A stretch of 64,000 nucleotides of DNA, taken from NCBI GenBank assembly GCA_934402515.1, contig CAKRTZ010000001.1:45657-109656 (forward strand), given 5' to 3'. Below are positions 32,825-42,567 of the stretch, piece by piece. The DNA comes from an uncultured Lachnospiraceae bacterium. GTDB lineage: Bacteria; Bacillota; Clostridia; Lachnospirales; Lachnospiraceae. A program made the translations under genes and the position numbers. The notes beneath the pieces are model-generated. The model saw only the letters and a program-made list of their open reading frames with translations. It was not told where the DNA came from and made no database searches. The stretch's first letter is position 1. Each line of letters begins with the position of its first letter.

Positions 32825-33692
32825 GGATTCCCATTGCCTCTTTCATCTTTTCATAAGCCAGTGCCACTGCTCCTGCCGGTACCTGACAATCGTTCCACAG
32901 TTCATAGGCGATGATTCCCTGATAAAGCAACATTTTCAGTCCATTAAACGCCGGTGCGCCCGCCTCCCGTACACATTGCATAAACCGGGTCACCGCCGGA
33001 TTAAAGACCAGATCATAGCCTGCCTTTACCTTCTGATAAAAGTCCGTGTCCGCAATGACTACACCCTCTACATCCGGGTGCATTCCCACGTTGGTTGCCT
33101 GAATCGTCACATAGGCATAGCCCGTAAGTTTCCTGTATTCCTCCAGAGCCATCGCCTGAATTTCTGCCTTGGGAAAAGCATTCTGTACTTCTTTGCAAAC
33201 CACCTCTGCCTTTTCCACCGTCCGGTTCAAAACGGTAATGGTGGCTGCTCCGTAGGTGGCTGCCATCATTGCCACAGCCCGCGCCACACCGCCGGCCCCC
33301 AGAATCAGCACATCTTCACCGGAAAGTTCCACACCGTCCTCCTGCATCGCCCGATACAGACCCGGCATATCCGTATTGTATCCTTTAAAGCCCGTTTCCT
33401 TGCGTACCAGGGTATTGACTGCACCGATTTTTTCTGCCAGAGGGTCCATTTCCGTAAGATAAGGCAGCACTGCACTTTTATAGGGCACCGTCACATTCAG
33501 TCCCAGGGCATTTAAGGCCCAGGCGCCTTTTATGGCATCCTCCAGCAGACCCTCCTGCACCGGGAATGCACTGTAAACCAGATTATGATCTAACTCCTCT
33601 GCCAGTGTGTTGTGGATAGCAGGGGACATGGTGTGAGCCACAGGATTTCCGATGAGTCCGCACAGCCTGGTCTTTCCATCAATGTTTCTCAT
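32817..33692 (-). CDS. aroE: Shikimate dehydrogenase
   Basis: This 291-residue NADPH-dependent enzyme reduces 3-dehydroshikimate. The shikimate-binding N-terminus (GLIGNPVAHTMSPAIHN, about residues 12-28), the catalytic Lys in LNVTVPYKSAVLP and the cofactor loop GAGGVARAVA (about 134-143) are visible. It overlaps yqeG by 14 bases. Products of aroE, aroK and aroQ feed chorismate synthesis. Confidence 0.95.
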   Translation of the reverse strand: MRNIDGKTRLCGLIGNPVAHTMSPAIHNTLAEELDHNLVYSAFPVQEGLLEDAIKGAWALNALGLNVTVPYKSAVLPYLTEMDPLAEKIGAVNTLVRKETGFKGYNTDMPGLYRAMQEDGVELSGEDVLILGAGGVARAVAMMAATYGAATITVLNRTVEKAEVVCKEVQNAFPKAEIQAMALEEYRKLTGYAYVTIQATNVGMHPDVEGVVIADTDFYQKVKAGYDLVFNPAVTRFMQCVREAGAPAFNGLKMLLYQGIIAYELWNDCQVPAGAVALAYEKMKEAMGIHE

Positions 33693-34194
33693 GCTCTTTC
33701 TTCCTCTTTCGTTGGTAAAAATAAAGAATGGGCTTTTCCAGATAGCGTTTCAGTACAATCTGGATTTCCTCCTTGGGATTGATGGGACTGACCAGAATGG
33801 TATGGATTCCCGCATGTCCCGCGCCCCACACATCGGTGAAAAGCTGATCCCCCACAAAAAGGGTCTGTTCTTTCCCCACGCCCATTTTCTCACAGGCTGC
33901 CAGATAATTTTTCACTGCGGGCTTACCTGCCTTATAGATATAATCTGCCTCTACTGTTTCCGCAAAAGGCTTTACCCGCGGTTCTTTATTGTTGGACAAC
34001 AATAAGGTCTGATACCCTAAAGCATGCAGCCTATGGAACAAAGCAACGCTTCTCTCATCTGCCGGAGCGCCATGGGGCACCAGGGTATTGTCAATATCAA
34101 AAATAACTGCCCGGTATCCTTCTTTATAATAATGTTCAAAATCAATCTCATAGGTGGAGTCTGTCCACTCATCGGGATAAAACGGATTCCTCAT
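33679..34194 (-). CDS. yqeG: YqeG-family HAD IIIA-type phosphatase
   Basis: This 171-residue HAD-superfamily protein has motif I FDIDNTLVPHG (about residues 33-43, with the nucleophilic Asp), LLLSNNKEPR (motif II), the conserved Lys in KAGKPAVKNYL and FVGDQLFTDVWGAGHAGI (motif IV). The family acts on phosphorylated small substrates or has a role near ribosome assembly genes. It is the first gene of the aro operon here. Confidence 0.88.
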   Translation of the reverse strand: MRNPFYPDEWTDSTYEIDFEHYYKEGYRAVIFDIDNTLVPHGAPADERSVALFHRLHALGYQTLLLSNNKEPRVKPFAETVEADYIYKAGKPAVKNYLAACEKMGVGKEQTLFVGDQLFTDVWGAGHAGIHTILVSPINPKEEIQIVLKRYLEKPILYFYQRKRKKEHEKH

Positions 34195-34233
34195 CCAGAT
34201 TTCTCTCCTTCTTAAAAATGGAAATCAAAGAGT

Positions 34234-34320
34234 CGCTCGCCGCGGAGCGTTTTTTTTGCATAGGAATTCTTTTCCTATGCAAGAAAAAGACACGCAATAC
34301 AGTTATTGTACCGCGTGTCT
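34234..34320. terminator. Back-to-back terminators between the opp operon and yqeG
   Basis: On the minus strand AGACACGC (34288-34295) and GCGTGTCT (34313-34320) form the stem for the opp operon, followed by T-rich sequence. On the plus strand CGCTC/GAGCG (34234-34249) is followed by eight or nine Ts. Between them GCATAGGAA (34258-34266) and TTCCTATGC (34272-34280) form a 9-bp inverted repeat. Confidence 0.65.
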
Positions 34321-34334
34321 CATAAATTTCCAAC

Positions 34335-34429
34335 TTATTTTTTTAAAATAACAACACCATCATTGTCCTGGACAATCAAACTGGAACCGGGCTGCTCCGG
34401 CTCCTGATTTCCAATGAAGTGCTGATTTA
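34335..34429 (-). pseudogene. Possible gene remnant downstream of oppF
   Basis: After the oppF stop codon a minus-strand frame without a start codon reads ...FIGNQEPEQPGSSLIV and ends ...DGVVILKK before a TAA at 34335-34337. The composition looks like a real protein C-terminus of about 30 residues, but no start, ribosome-binding site or upstream part exists. It may be the residue of a deleted gene, or chance. Confidence 0.2.
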
Positions 34430-35185
34430 CTAACTTTCATTATAACATATACCGGCAGCTTCCAGCAACTCTTTTGTATGCTTTTCTGTCGGTGCAAAGT
34501 ATATATCGTCAACTTTTCCCGATTCGACAACCCTTCCCCGCTCCATAATGGAAACTTTTTTGCACAAATTATAAACCATGCGTAAATCATGGGAGATTAA
34601 CAACACGGATAGTCCCATTTCCTTTTGTAATTTCTGCAAAAGTTCTGCCACCTGTGCCTGGATGGTCACATCCAGGGCAGACAAAGGTTCATCGGCAATC
34701 AACAGCTTCGGCTCCAGCATCAGTGCCGTGGCAATGCCCACACGCTGACGCTGCCCTCCGGACAGCTGGCTGGGATAGCGTTCCGCAATTTCTTCCGACA
34801 GACCCACCCGCTGCAGCATGGCCAGGACTTTTTCTCTCCGCTGCTGCCTGTCATCCCGGGTGTTTAACCGCAGGGGCTCTTCCATGATCCAGCCGATTTT
34901 CTTCGCCGGGTTTAGGGAACCGTAAGGATCCTGGAAAATCATCTGTGGTCTGGTTTCCGGTGCCAGGATAACTTTTCCATCGTACTGGGGATTGATGCCC
35001 AGAATCACCTTGGCGAGGGTGGTCTTTCCACATCCGCTCTCTCCCACGATTCCATGGATTTCCCCTTCTTCCACCGTGAGGGACACATCGTAAAGAATCT
35101 GCTCTCTGGTGCTTTTTCCCAGAAAGGCGTTACTTCTCTTTTTATAATAAGCATTCACATGCTCTACCCGCAAAATTTCACTCAT
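34430..35185 (-). CDS. oppF: Oligopeptide/dipeptide ABC transporter ATPase, OppF/DppF type
   Basis: This 251-residue ATPase has Walker A GESGCGKTTLAK (about residues 47-58), the LSGGQRQRVGIA signature and Walker B LLIADEPLSALDV. It powers peptide import with OppD. It is short compared with the usual 300-330 residues because the C-terminal peptide-transporter extension, including its Cys-rich region, is missing. The start overlaps oppD by 4 bases. Confidence 0.9.
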   Translation of the reverse strand: MSEILRVEHVNAYYKKRSNAFLGKSTREQILYDVSLTVEEGEIHGIVGESGCGKTTLAKVILGINPQYDGKVILAPETRPQMIFQDPYGSLNPAKKIGWIMEEPLRLNTRDDRQQRREKVLAMLQRVGLSEEIAERYPSQLSGGQRQRVGIATALMLEPKLLIADEPLSALDVTIQAQVAELLQKLQKEMGLSVLLISHDLRMVYNLCKKVSIMERGRVVESGKVDDIYFAPTEKHTKELLEAAGICYNES

Positions 35186-35976
35186 AGAGACCGCCTTTCC
35201 ACCTTCGGAATCGCTGCAATCAGTTGTCTGGTATATTCCTCTTTGGGGTTTCGGAAAATCTGCTCACAGTCCCCTCTCTCCACCAGACAGCCGCCCTTCA
35301 TCACCAGCACCTGTTCACACAACTGGCGCACCAGGCTCAAATCGTGGGAAATAAAAAGAATGGCGGTATCGTGTTCCTTGTTGATGCGCTTTAATAATTT
35401 CACAATCTGTGCCTGGATGGTCACATCCAGCGCTGTGGTGGGTTCATCCGCAATCAACAGCTTCGGCTCACAGATCATGGCTGCTGCCAGACAGACACGC
35501 TGCCGCATGCCACCGGAGAGCTCATGGGGATACTGGTGGTATACCTTTTCCGGATCAGGCAGTTCCACCTTGGCTAGCATTTCCAGTGCTTTTTCCTTCC
35601 GTTCCTGTTTGGACATTTCTCTGTGAATCCGCAGGCTTTCCTCCACCTGCCAGCCGATTTTTTTCACCGGGTTTAAAGCAGTCATGGGCTCCTGGAATAC
35701 CACGCCGATGTCGTCTCCCTGCATGGCGCGCAAAATATGTCTGGGGCAGTTTAACAGATTCTCCCCATTGAAAATAATCTCGCCGCTCTTTTCAATGTCA
35801 TGCCGGGAAAGGAGGCCTGCAATAGCAAGGGCTGTCTGGGATTTGCCGGAACCGGACTCTCCCACCAGCCCCAAAATCTGTCCCTGATCCATCTGGAAAT
35901 TCACATCTCTTACTGCCATCACGGACTGGGCTCTGTCATGGAATTCGATTGTTAAATGATTGACTTCCAACAGCAT
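35182..35976 (-). CDS. oppD: Oligopeptide/dipeptide ABC transporter ATPase, OppD/DppD type
   Basis: This 264-residue ATPase has Walker A GESGSGKSQTALA (about residues 37-49), the signature LSGGMRQRVCLA and Walker B LLIADEPTTALDV. It pairs with OppF. It also lacks most of the C-terminal extension common in this family. Eight bases separate it from oppC. Confidence 0.92.
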   Translation of the reverse strand: MLLEVNHLTIEFHDRAQSVMAVRDVNFQMDQGQILGLVGESGSGKSQTALAIAGLLSRHDIEKSGEIIFNGENLLNCPRHILRAMQGDDIGVVFQEPMTALNPVKKIGWQVEESLRIHREMSKQERKEKALEMLAKVELPDPEKVYHQYPHELSGGMRQRVCLAAAMICEPKLLIADEPTTALDVTIQAQIVKLLKRINKEHDTAILFISHDLSLVRQLCEQVLVMKGGCLVERGDCEQIFRNPKEEYTRQLIAAIPKVERRSL

Positions 35977-35984
35977 ATCGTCAC

Positions 35985-36776
35985 CTACTTCTTCAGGCCA
36001 TCCGCCATCAGCGAAAAGCCAAGTACCAACAACACAATCGCCAGACCGGGAAATAAAGCAAATCCCGGGGCTTTAAAAATATAGGACTGTGCTTCGGAAA
36101 GCATCCGGCCCAGACTGGAATCGGGAGGCTGTACACCCAGTCCCAAAAAACTCATGCTCGCCTCTGCCAGTACCGCATTGTTAAATCCAATCATAATGGA
36201 GGACACCAGTACCGGAATGGTATTGGGCAGGATATGCACAAACATAATCCGCAGATGTCCTGCCCCCATCAATCGTGCACTCTGCACATAGTCCATAGAT
36301 TTGCAGCGGATAAATTCTCCCCGTACAATACGGGCAAAGCTGGGGATAAAGGCAATTCCCAGTGCAATGACAATCTGATATTTCCGTCCCTTTAGAAGAA
36401 CCATCATCACCATGGCAAGAAGGATGCTGGGAAAAGCAAACACCACATCATTAATCCGCATCAACACCTCATCCACAACACCCCCGAAATATCCGGTAAA
36501 AGCGCCAATGAGCATTCCAAAAAAGACACCGATGGCAACCGTTCCACAGGCAACCAGAAAGGTGGTTCCGGCCCCAATCATAATCCGGCTTAAAATATCC
36601 CTGCCGAAATTGTCTGCGCCACAGGGATGGCGTAGGGAAACTCCTGCAAATTTGGCAGAGGCATCCATGGTTTCCGGATCATAGGGTGTCCAGAAAAAGC
36701 CCACCAGAATCAGCAGTAACATCACTGCCGTAATGGTACAGCCCAGAACTAAATTTACATTTTTCTTCTTTTTCAT
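35985..36776 (-). CDS. oppC: Oligopeptide/dipeptide ABC transporter permease, OppC/DppC type
   Basis: This 263-residue membrane permease has one N-terminal helix (about residues 10-29) followed by five more. The DNFGRDILSRIMIGA motif characteristic of OppC is near residues 55-69, and the EAA-type loop YVQSARLMGAGHLRIMFVHI is near 155-175. It forms the channel with OppB. Confidence 0.93.
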   Translation of the reverse strand: MKKKKNVNLVLGCTITAVMLLLILVGFFWTPYDPETMDASAKFAGVSLRHPCGADNFGRDILSRIMIGAGTTFLVACGTVAIGVFFGMLIGAFTGYFGGVVDEVLMRINDVVFAFPSILLAMVMMVLLKGRKYQIVIALGIAFIPSFARIVRGEFIRCKSMDYVQSARLMGAGHLRIMFVHILPNTIPVLVSSIMIGFNNAVLAEASMSFLGLGVQPPDSSLGRMLSEAQSYIFKAPGFALFPGLAIVLLVLGFSLMADGLKK

Positions 36777-36788
36777 CCGGCTCGCCCC

Positions 36789-37730
36789 CTATTCCACATC
36801 CATCCGCGGATCTACTTTTTTGTAAATAATATCCACCAGAGTGTTAATTCCCACAATGAACAGGGTCAGGCATAGAATCACACCCTCCACCACAGGGTAG
36901 TCCCGGTTGGAAATGGCGGTGAGTAATACCCGTCCAAGACCGGGGATATTAAACACCTGCTCCACGATGATGCTGCCCACCATCATATCCGTAAACGCCA
37001 TACCCCAAAAAGTAATGACAGGAATCAGTGCATTTTTCAATACGTGGTGATAATAGACCCCTTTGGAGCGGTTTCCTCTACTGTATGCCGTCCGCACATA
37101 GTCCTTTTTCATTTCTTCCATCAGGGAACTGCGCAAAAGTTTCACTGCCATGGCCGCTTTGGGCAAAGCGATTGCCACTGCCGGGAAAATCAGATATCCC
37201 AGAAAACCCGGAACGCTTTTTTTATAGGAGACATATCCGCCGGGGGTAAAAAGATGCAAGGTCAGTCCAAACACCAGAGTCAGAATAATTCCTGCAAAAA
37301 AAGGGGGCACTGCCATAATAATCTGGTTGAAAATATAAATGATCCGGTCTGCGACTCCGCCCTGATGCCTGGAAGTATAAATTCCAAGAGGGACACTCAC
37401 TGCCACCATCATCAGAAATGCCATGATGCTGAGAGTCAAAGTCACCGGGATCTTATCCGCCAGCATGGAGGAGACGGTCACTCCATAGCTATAGGAAATA
37501 CCGAAATCTCCATGGAGGGCACCTGCCAGAAATTTGCCATAACGCACAGGTAACGGCTGGTTCAGTCCCAGTTCCTCACGGAGAGCTGCCACCTTTTCCG
37601 GGGTTGCCTCCGTTCCCAGTTTATGTAATGCCGGGTCTCCCGGAATCACAGTAAACGCAAGAAAGACGAGAAATGAGACAACCAGCAGCGTCAGTATCAT
37701 GGATAACAACTTCTTACCGATTCTTCTCAT
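36789..37730 (-). CDS. oppB: Oligopeptide/dipeptide ABC transporter permease, OppB/DppB type
   Basis: This 313-residue permease begins MRRIGKKLLSMILTLLVVSFLVFL. It contains the OppB hallmark VIPGDPALHKLG (about residues 29-40), LGLNQPLPVRYGKFL and the cytoplasmic loop DYVRTAYSRGNRSKGVYYHHVL. It lies 49 bases after the binding-protein gene. Confidence 0.93.
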   Translation of the reverse strand: MRRIGKKLLSMILTLLVVSFLVFLAFTVIPGDPALHKLGTEATPEKVAALREELGLNQPLPVRYGKFLAGALHGDFGISYSYGVTVSSMLADKIPVTLTLSIMAFLMMVAVSVPLGIYTSRHQGGVADRIIYIFNQIIMAVPPFFAGIILTLVFGLTLHLFTPGGYVSYKKSVPGFLGYLIFPAVAIALPKAAMAVKLLRSSLMEEMKKDYVRTAYSRGNRSKGVYYHHVLKNALIPVITFWGMAFTDMMVGSIIVEQVFNIPGLGRVLLTAISNRDYPVVEGVILCLTLFIVGINTLVDIIYKKVDPRMDVE

Positions 37731-37779
37731 ATTCTCGTCTCCTATTTAAACATCCACGCCTCACGGGTGGTCTATTACT

Positions 37780-39291
37780 TTATTCTACAATTTTCAGTTT
37801 GGAAAAATCCTGTACATATAAGGGATAAAACTCATAACCTGTGTAGTTTTTACGAACTGCAACAAACTCGGCCAGATCCTGGATATATACGCTGGCACAC
37901 TCATCAGACAGAATCTGTTCACACTGTTTGTAATATTTGGTTTTTTCCGTATCATCCACCGATGCCTGTGCCTGTGCATACGCCTGGTCATAAGCCTCAC
38001 TGCTGAAGTTTACGAAATTATTGGATGCGGTGGACACATATCTGCCCAACAGGGCAGGTGCAGTCAGTGTGGAAGCATCCACACCAATCACGGTTGCTTC
38101 GTAATCACGATCTGCATAGACATCAGACAACCAGGTGTCCCACTCAATCAACTCAATGGAGGCATCCACACCAATTCGTTTTAACTGCTCCAGCAATACC
38201 TGTGCGGTATCGATGTGGGGGCCATAGTTGGAGGGAACCTTAATGGTAAAGGAAAATCCGTCGGGATACCCTGCCTCAGTGAGCAGTTCTTTTGCTTTTT
38301 CCACATTGGTGGGATAAGCGTCGTTCAACTCTTCCATGAAGTATTTACCAAAGGAAGGGTACATGGCCGAGCCAAGGGCAGCCCCTTTTCCATCAAAAGC
38401 CATGTCAAAAATTTCCTGACGGTCAAGGGCATAGCACAATGCCTCTCTCACTCTCTCATCGTTAAAGGGCTCCACTGCGTTATTTAAGTATAACGCCTGT
38501 ACCAGATTCATGGTTCCTTCGTAGATGGTAAACTCGTCACTGAGCTGGTCTACCTGGGCAGAGGTCAGTCTCATAAACATATCCAGAGAGCCGCCGTTTA
38601 AATCCATGACCAGAGAATCTGCATTGGCAGATACCTTCAAAGTAATCTGGTCAATGTCCGGTTTGCCGCCCCAGTAATCCTCAAAACTTTCCAGAATCAC
38701 ATTCTCCTGGGGAGAACGGGATACATATCTGTAAGGACCTGTACCGATTGCATTCTTATCAGGATCACTGTTGCCTGCCGGAATGATTGCGGTGGTGAGA
38801 TTTGCAAGGAATTCCGTATCGGGAACCTTCAGAGAAACCTCCACCGTCTGGTCATCCAGAATGGTTACAGCGTCAATATTAGAAAACGCCGCTACCAGAG
38901 GTTCTCCACTGCTGGCATCGGCGCATCGGTCTAGGGAATATTTGATATCCTCCACCGTAACCGGACTGCCATCATGGAATTTGATACCTTCACGTAAGGT
39001 AAAGGTGTAGGTGCTTCCATCTTCTGCTACTTTTACATCACTGGCTACTGCGGGGATAAAATTGCCATCGCTGTCGGGTTTTACAAGACCCTCATAGATA
39101 TTGAAAAAGATTTCTTTTGTTCCTGCCGCCACTACTTTGTGGGGGTCAAGACTGTCTTCAATATCCTGTGCAATACCGATGGTAATCTGAGAAGTGCTGT
39201 CACTGCCCTTATCACCTGAGCATCCGCTCAGTGCAATAGTAAGTGTTGTAAACACAGTAAGCAGAAGAAGTGTTTTACTTCTTCTTTTCAT
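37780..39291 (-). CDS. oppA: Peptide-binding lipoprotein, OppA/DppA type (SBP_bac_5)
   Basis: This 503-residue lipoprotein has the lipobox ALSGC (Cys24) followed by SGDKGSDS. The family core starts TIGIAQDIEDSLDPHKV and includes YTFTLREGIKFHDGSPVTVEDIKYS, the classic SBP_bac_5 signature. It binds peptides (or nickel/opine-like ligands in some members) outside the membrane. It is the first gene of the opp operon with a good promoter; the ligand is not decidable from sequence. Confidence 0.93.
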   Translation of the reverse strand: MKRRSKTLLLLTVFTTLTIALSGCSGDKGSDSTSQITIGIAQDIEDSLDPHKVVAAGTKEIFFNIYEGLVKPDSDGNFIPAVASDVKVAEDGSTYTFTLREGIKFHDGSPVTVEDIKYSLDRCADASSGEPLVAAFSNIDAVTILDDQTVEVSLKVPDTEFLANLTTAIIPAGNSDPDKNAIGTGPYRYVSRSPQENVILESFEDYWGGKPDIDQITLKVSANADSLVMDLNGGSLDMFMRLTSAQVDQLSDEFTIYEGTMNLVQALYLNNAVEPFNDERVREALCYALDRQEIFDMAFDGKGAALGSAMYPSFGKYFMEELNDAYPTNVEKAKELLTEAGYPDGFSFTIKVPSNYGPHIDTAQVLLEQLKRIGVDASIELIEWDTWLSDVYADRDYEATVIGVDASTLTAPALLGRYVSTASNNFVNFSSEAYDQAYAQAQASVDDTEKTKYYKQCEQILSDECASVYIQDLAEFVAVRKNYTGYEFYPLYVQDFSKLKIVE

Positions 39292-39367
39292 GTTTACTGT
39301 TCCTTTCTCAAAATATCATATCCTGATTTTTAATTGTTATTTTTTTATCATACTCAGGACATTTCAC

Positions 39368-39396
39368 ATTGTATACAAAATGCTCCCTGCCGTCAA
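39368..39396 (-). promoter_or_regulatory. Promoter of the opp operon
   Basis: On the minus strand TTGACG (39391-39396) and TACAAT (39368-39373) have a 17-bp spacer. A leader of about 70 bases follows to the ribosome-binding site AAAGGA before the oppA ATG. Confidence 0.75.
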
Positions 39397-39426
39397 GTAT
39401 TAAAATAAATACATGGCTCTGAATAG

Positions 39427-39702
39427 TTACAAACTTTTTACATACCGGTTATAGCGGGCGGTAAAAATCACCTTCGCCACAATGGCTGCCAGCATGAAAA
39501 TCACATCCCAAAACAGGAAATTATATAATTTCACCTGTGCTGTGACAAACCAGCCTGCCTCTCCCCAGAATTTCATTCCAAAAAATAAAAATAAAACCAC
39601 AAATAATGCTAAAAACAAAAAAATCAGACGTAGTCTGTCTGCAATCTGTAACGGTAATTTCTTCTTGTCCAGTGCTTCCTGCTGTTCCGGTGTCAGTTCC
39701 AT
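39427..39702 (-). CDS. Small two-helix membrane protein of unknown function
   Basis: This 91-residue protein is chosen to start at the ATG 39702 because GAAAGG lies eight bases upstream. A longer frame runs to 39852 but would read through the strong hairpin and overlap the transporter gene. The sequence has a charged start (MELTPEQQEALDKKK), then two hydrophobic segments at about residues 26-45 and 60-80, and a basic end. No known domain is recognised. It lies between the export ABC operon and oppA. Confidence 0.6.
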   Translation of the reverse strand: MELTPEQQEALDKKKLPLQIADRLRLIFLFLALFVVLFLFFGMKFWGEAGWFVTAQVKLYNFLFWDVIFMLAAIVAKVIFTARYNRYVKSL

Positions 39703-39731
39703 GGTTTTTGCCTTTCTTTTGTCCATCCTGC

Positions 39732-39794
39732 AAAAAATGTGCGAGAATACATGGTATAGGGAGAAACTTCCTATACCATGTATTCTCGCACATT
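39732..39794 (-). terminator. Very long (25-bp) terminator hairpin after the export permease
   Basis: Positions 39736-39760 and 39770-39794 are perfectly complementary over 25 bp around a 9-base loop whose ends can pair further. On the minus strand six Ts follow. It ends the MacAB-like operon. The stem is far longer than needed for termination and could be an RNase III target or a remnant mobile palindrome. Confidence 0.8.
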
Positions 39795-39829
39795 CTGTAA
39801 AAATTAGCAACCTGAATCCCTTGATTCTT

Positions 39830-41044
39830 TTACTCGTGGCGCAGCGCCTCAATGGGGCTTAACTTTGCCGCACGTTTTGCCGGGTAAAGTCCGAAGAAAA
39901 TACCCACTGCGGAAGAAAACAGGGATGCTCCCAGCACGGTGGTCACCCGCACGCTTGCCTGAAAGCCCATGGCATTGCATACAGCAAAGGCTCCTGCAAT
40001 CCCCAACGCAATTCCAATCAGGCCACCCAGTAACGTGATAATCGCTGACTCCGATAAAAACTGAATCAGAATGGAAGAGGTTCTGGCACCCAATGACTTA
40101 CGAATACCGATCTCCCTGGTACGTTCCGTGACGGACACCAGCATAATATTCATAACGCCGATGCCTCCTACCAAAAGGGAAATGGCTGCTACAAATACTA
40201 CAAACAAGGTTACCATACTCATCATGGAATTGATCTGATCCATCTGGTCTGCAAAGCTCTGTACCTGCACCAGATTTTCTCCCCGGATGTTGTGCCGTGT
40301 CTCAATGAGCCGGATGGCATCTGTTGCTACCTGAGAACAATATTCATTGCCCTCACTGATAATCATGACACTGTTAAAGTCCTCCATATAAAATCCGTAG
40401 GCTGCGGACAGCAGATTCACTGGAAGTTCGATGGACACATCCCCGTCACTGGTGTTTAACAGTGCCGCCGTATCATCCTCACGCACCCCCACGATCCGCA
40501 GTTCCTGGGTCACATCATACAGAGTCAGATTGATCGTCATTCCAATCACATCGGTGGTTCCAAAAAGTTTCTTCGCCCCGCCTTCCGAAATGACACAAAC
40601 CCGGTTCGCCGACGCATTATCCGCTGCGGTAAAATATTTTCCTTTTATAATCGCTCTTTTATAAATATACTCAAGATTCTGGTTTCCTGCCTCCACAGAG
40701 GCGTCAAAGTTTCCCTTCTGCCCGGACACGATACCACCGTACCAGGTATAATCCGGGGTAACGCCCACTACATGATCTACCTTATCCTGGATAGCCTCAA
40801 AATCTTCCTCGTTCATGGCGATGTTCTGGTCGTTAGTATTACTATTGATATACAGATACACCTGACCGCCCGCCATGGCGTTCAATTCTGTGTTCATCTC
40901 GTCCGACACGCCGCTTCCGATGGAAATAACCATAATCACTGAGGCAATACCGATGATAATTCCCAACATCGTCAGAATCGATCTGCCACGATTGCTTTTA
41001 ATATTCATCAGGGCTATTTTTATGTATTCCCATAATTGTGACAT
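39830..41044 (-). CDS. ABC transporter permease, MacB/FtsX type
   Basis: This 404-residue permease has one N-terminal helix ([22 protein letters not shown]), an extracytoplasmic MacB-type domain (about residues 45-275) and three C-terminal helices that carry the FtsX domain ([20 protein letters not shown] between the first two). With the adaptor and ATPase upstream it forms a tripartite-like exporter used in Gram-positives for peptides or drugs. Gene order ATPase-adaptor-permease is conserved. Confidence 0.92.
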   Translation of the reverse strand: MSQLWEYIKIALMNIKSNRGRSILTMLGIIIGIASVIMVISIGSGVSDEMNTELNAMAGGQVYLYINSNTNDQNIAMNEEDFEAIQDKVDHVVGVTPDYTWYGGIVSGQKGNFDASVEAGNQNLEYIYKRAIIKGKYFTAADNASANRVCVISEGGAKKLFGTTDVIGMTINLTLYDVTQELRIVGVREDDTAALLNTSDGDVSIELPVNLLSAAYGFYMEDFNSVMIISEGNEYCSQVATDAIRLIETRHNIRGENLVQVQSFADQMDQINSMMSMVTLFVVFVAAISLLVGGIGVMNIMLVSVTERTREIGIRKSLGARTSSILIQFLSESAIITLLGGLIGIALGIAGAFAVCNAMGFQASVRVTTVLGASLFSSAVGIFFGLYPAKRAAKLSPIEALRHE

Positions 41045-41058
41045 TCTGATACCCCCGT

Positions 41059-42567
41059 TTACTGCTGCTGTGCAGCGGAATCATATGCTGTAACACTCAT
41101 TCCTTCCTCAACCGCGCTGCTGTCCACAATCACAGCATCTCCTGCAGAAAGTCCATCCAGAATCTCTGTATAAGTGTCAGAACTGATACCGGTAACGATA
41201 TCCTTTCTGGTAACTACACCGTTTTCCACCACATAGACAAAGCTGCCTTTCGTGTCTGCGTTGATCACCTCCACAGGAACCATCAGGGCACCATTGCTCT
41301 CCGCTATGTGAAGTACCACCTTTGCTTCAATTCCCAGGAAAATTCCGTCATCTGGATTGTCGATATGAATCAGGGCCTGCACCACAGAACTTCCTGACGC
41401 ATTCTTGGTTGCCATATGGTAGATTCTGGATATTTCTCCTTCATAAACGTGTCCTGCAATGGTCACATCCGCTTTCTGTCCCACGGCCACTTTTTCCAGA
41501 TCATATTTGGTCAACTCCACCTTCACACAAACTTCTTTGTTGCTCTGTACCTCAATCAGTTCCATTCCCTGGGTTGCCAGCGCTCCATCCTTCGCAGACA
41601 GGCTGGTAATAATACCGTCAAAATCGGCTGTCACACCATTTTGTGCCAGTTCCAGATTTTCTTCTGCAATCTCCTGGGAAAGCTTGGATTCATTTGCACT
41701 GGCATTTAAGCTTGCTGCATTGTAGCTGCTGCTCTGGCTCGCCTCATTTCCGCTTTTCTGGGATTTCATCTCTGTGCGGGCTTCCTCATATTTGCTCAAA
41801 ACATCCTGGGCATCCTCCACCGCCTTGCTCATCTGCTTTAACTCTGCGTCCTGATCTACCATGGATAAATCATAGTTATTCTGGGCAATGTCACTCTGGA
41901 TGTTACGGATTCTCCAGTTGATTTCCTCCTGGGCATCTGCTCCCGTGGCACTGGAAAGGTTTGCCTGCTCTGTCAACAGCTTTTTCTGCAGCTCCACATC
42001 TTTTTTCTGGTAAACATTTTTCTTCTCGTTGGTTTTGTCCTCCAACTGGTCTTTTAATAAAGAAACCAGATTTTTCTGGTCAGAAATCTGCTGTTCCAAT
42101 ACGTCCAGATTGGTCGATGCCTCTGCATACTTTCCACCACTCTGGGTATTCTGAGCTGCACTTCCCAGATAACTGTTCACGGCAGCCTGGGTACGATATT
42201 GAGCCTGTTCTTTGGCATTTTCCAGATCATTCACATCATAGGCAACCAGAAGCTGTCCTGCCGTCACTGCATCTCCCAATTCCACCGGTACATCCTGGAT
42301 GGTGGCTCCCACCGGCGAATAGTAGGTTTTCGTCTGTTCACTTTCCACGGTACCACTGGTGCTTAAGGTCTGTTCCAGATCTCCGGTAAGTGCCTGGGTG
42401 GTTTCTGCCGGCATAGGCTGTCTTGCCTGAATTTGTCCCCGTACCATCACGAAAATAATGACGGCACCTACTACGGTGAAAATCACAATCCGGCGTTTCG
42501 CCCTCTTGGATAATTTCTTTTTTACTTTCTTTCCTTCTTCTATCTCTGCTGCATTCTTCTTTCTCAT
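41059..42567 (-). CDS. MacA/HlyD-type adaptor protein of an ABC exporter
   Basis: This 502-residue protein has a basic N-terminus and a single membrane anchor (about residues 26-44). A beta-barrel/lipoyl part ([31 protein letters not shown]) follows. A long Gln/Lys/Glu-rich coiled coil spans about residues 150-310. The second lipoyl half ([21 protein letters not shown]) and a membrane-proximal domain complete it. Its start overlaps the ATPase stop by 4 bases. Family members link the exporter to the outside. Confidence 0.88.
   Translation of the reverse strand: MRKKNAAEIEEGKKVKKKLSKRAKRRIVIFTVVGAVIIFVMVRGQIQARQPMPAETTQALTGDLEQTLSTSGTVESEQTKTYYSPVGATIQDVPVELGDAVTAGQLLVAYDVNDLENAKEQAQYRTQAAVNSYLGSAAQNTQSGGKYAEASTNLDVLEQQISDQKNLVSLLKDQLEDKTNEKKNVYQKKDVELQKKLLTEQANLSSATGADAQEEINWRIRNIQSDIAQNNYDLSMVDQDAELKQMSKAVEDAQDVLSKYEEARTEMKSQKSGNEASQSSSYNAASLNASANESKLSQEIAEENLELAQNGVTADFDGIITSLSAKDGALATQGMELIEVQSNKEVCVKVELTKYDLEKVAVGQKADVTIAGHVYEGEISRIYHMATKNASGSSVVQALIHIDNPDDGIFLGIEAKVVLHIAESNGALMVPVEVINADTKGSFVYVVENGVVTRKDIVTGISSDTYTEILDGLSAGDAVIVDSSAVEEGMSVTAYDSAAQQQ

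Noticed and set aside
39703..39852. Longer N-terminus for the small membrane protein at 39427
   Set aside because: It would translate through the 25-bp hairpin and overlap the exporter gene; the start at 39702 has a proper ribosome-binding site.
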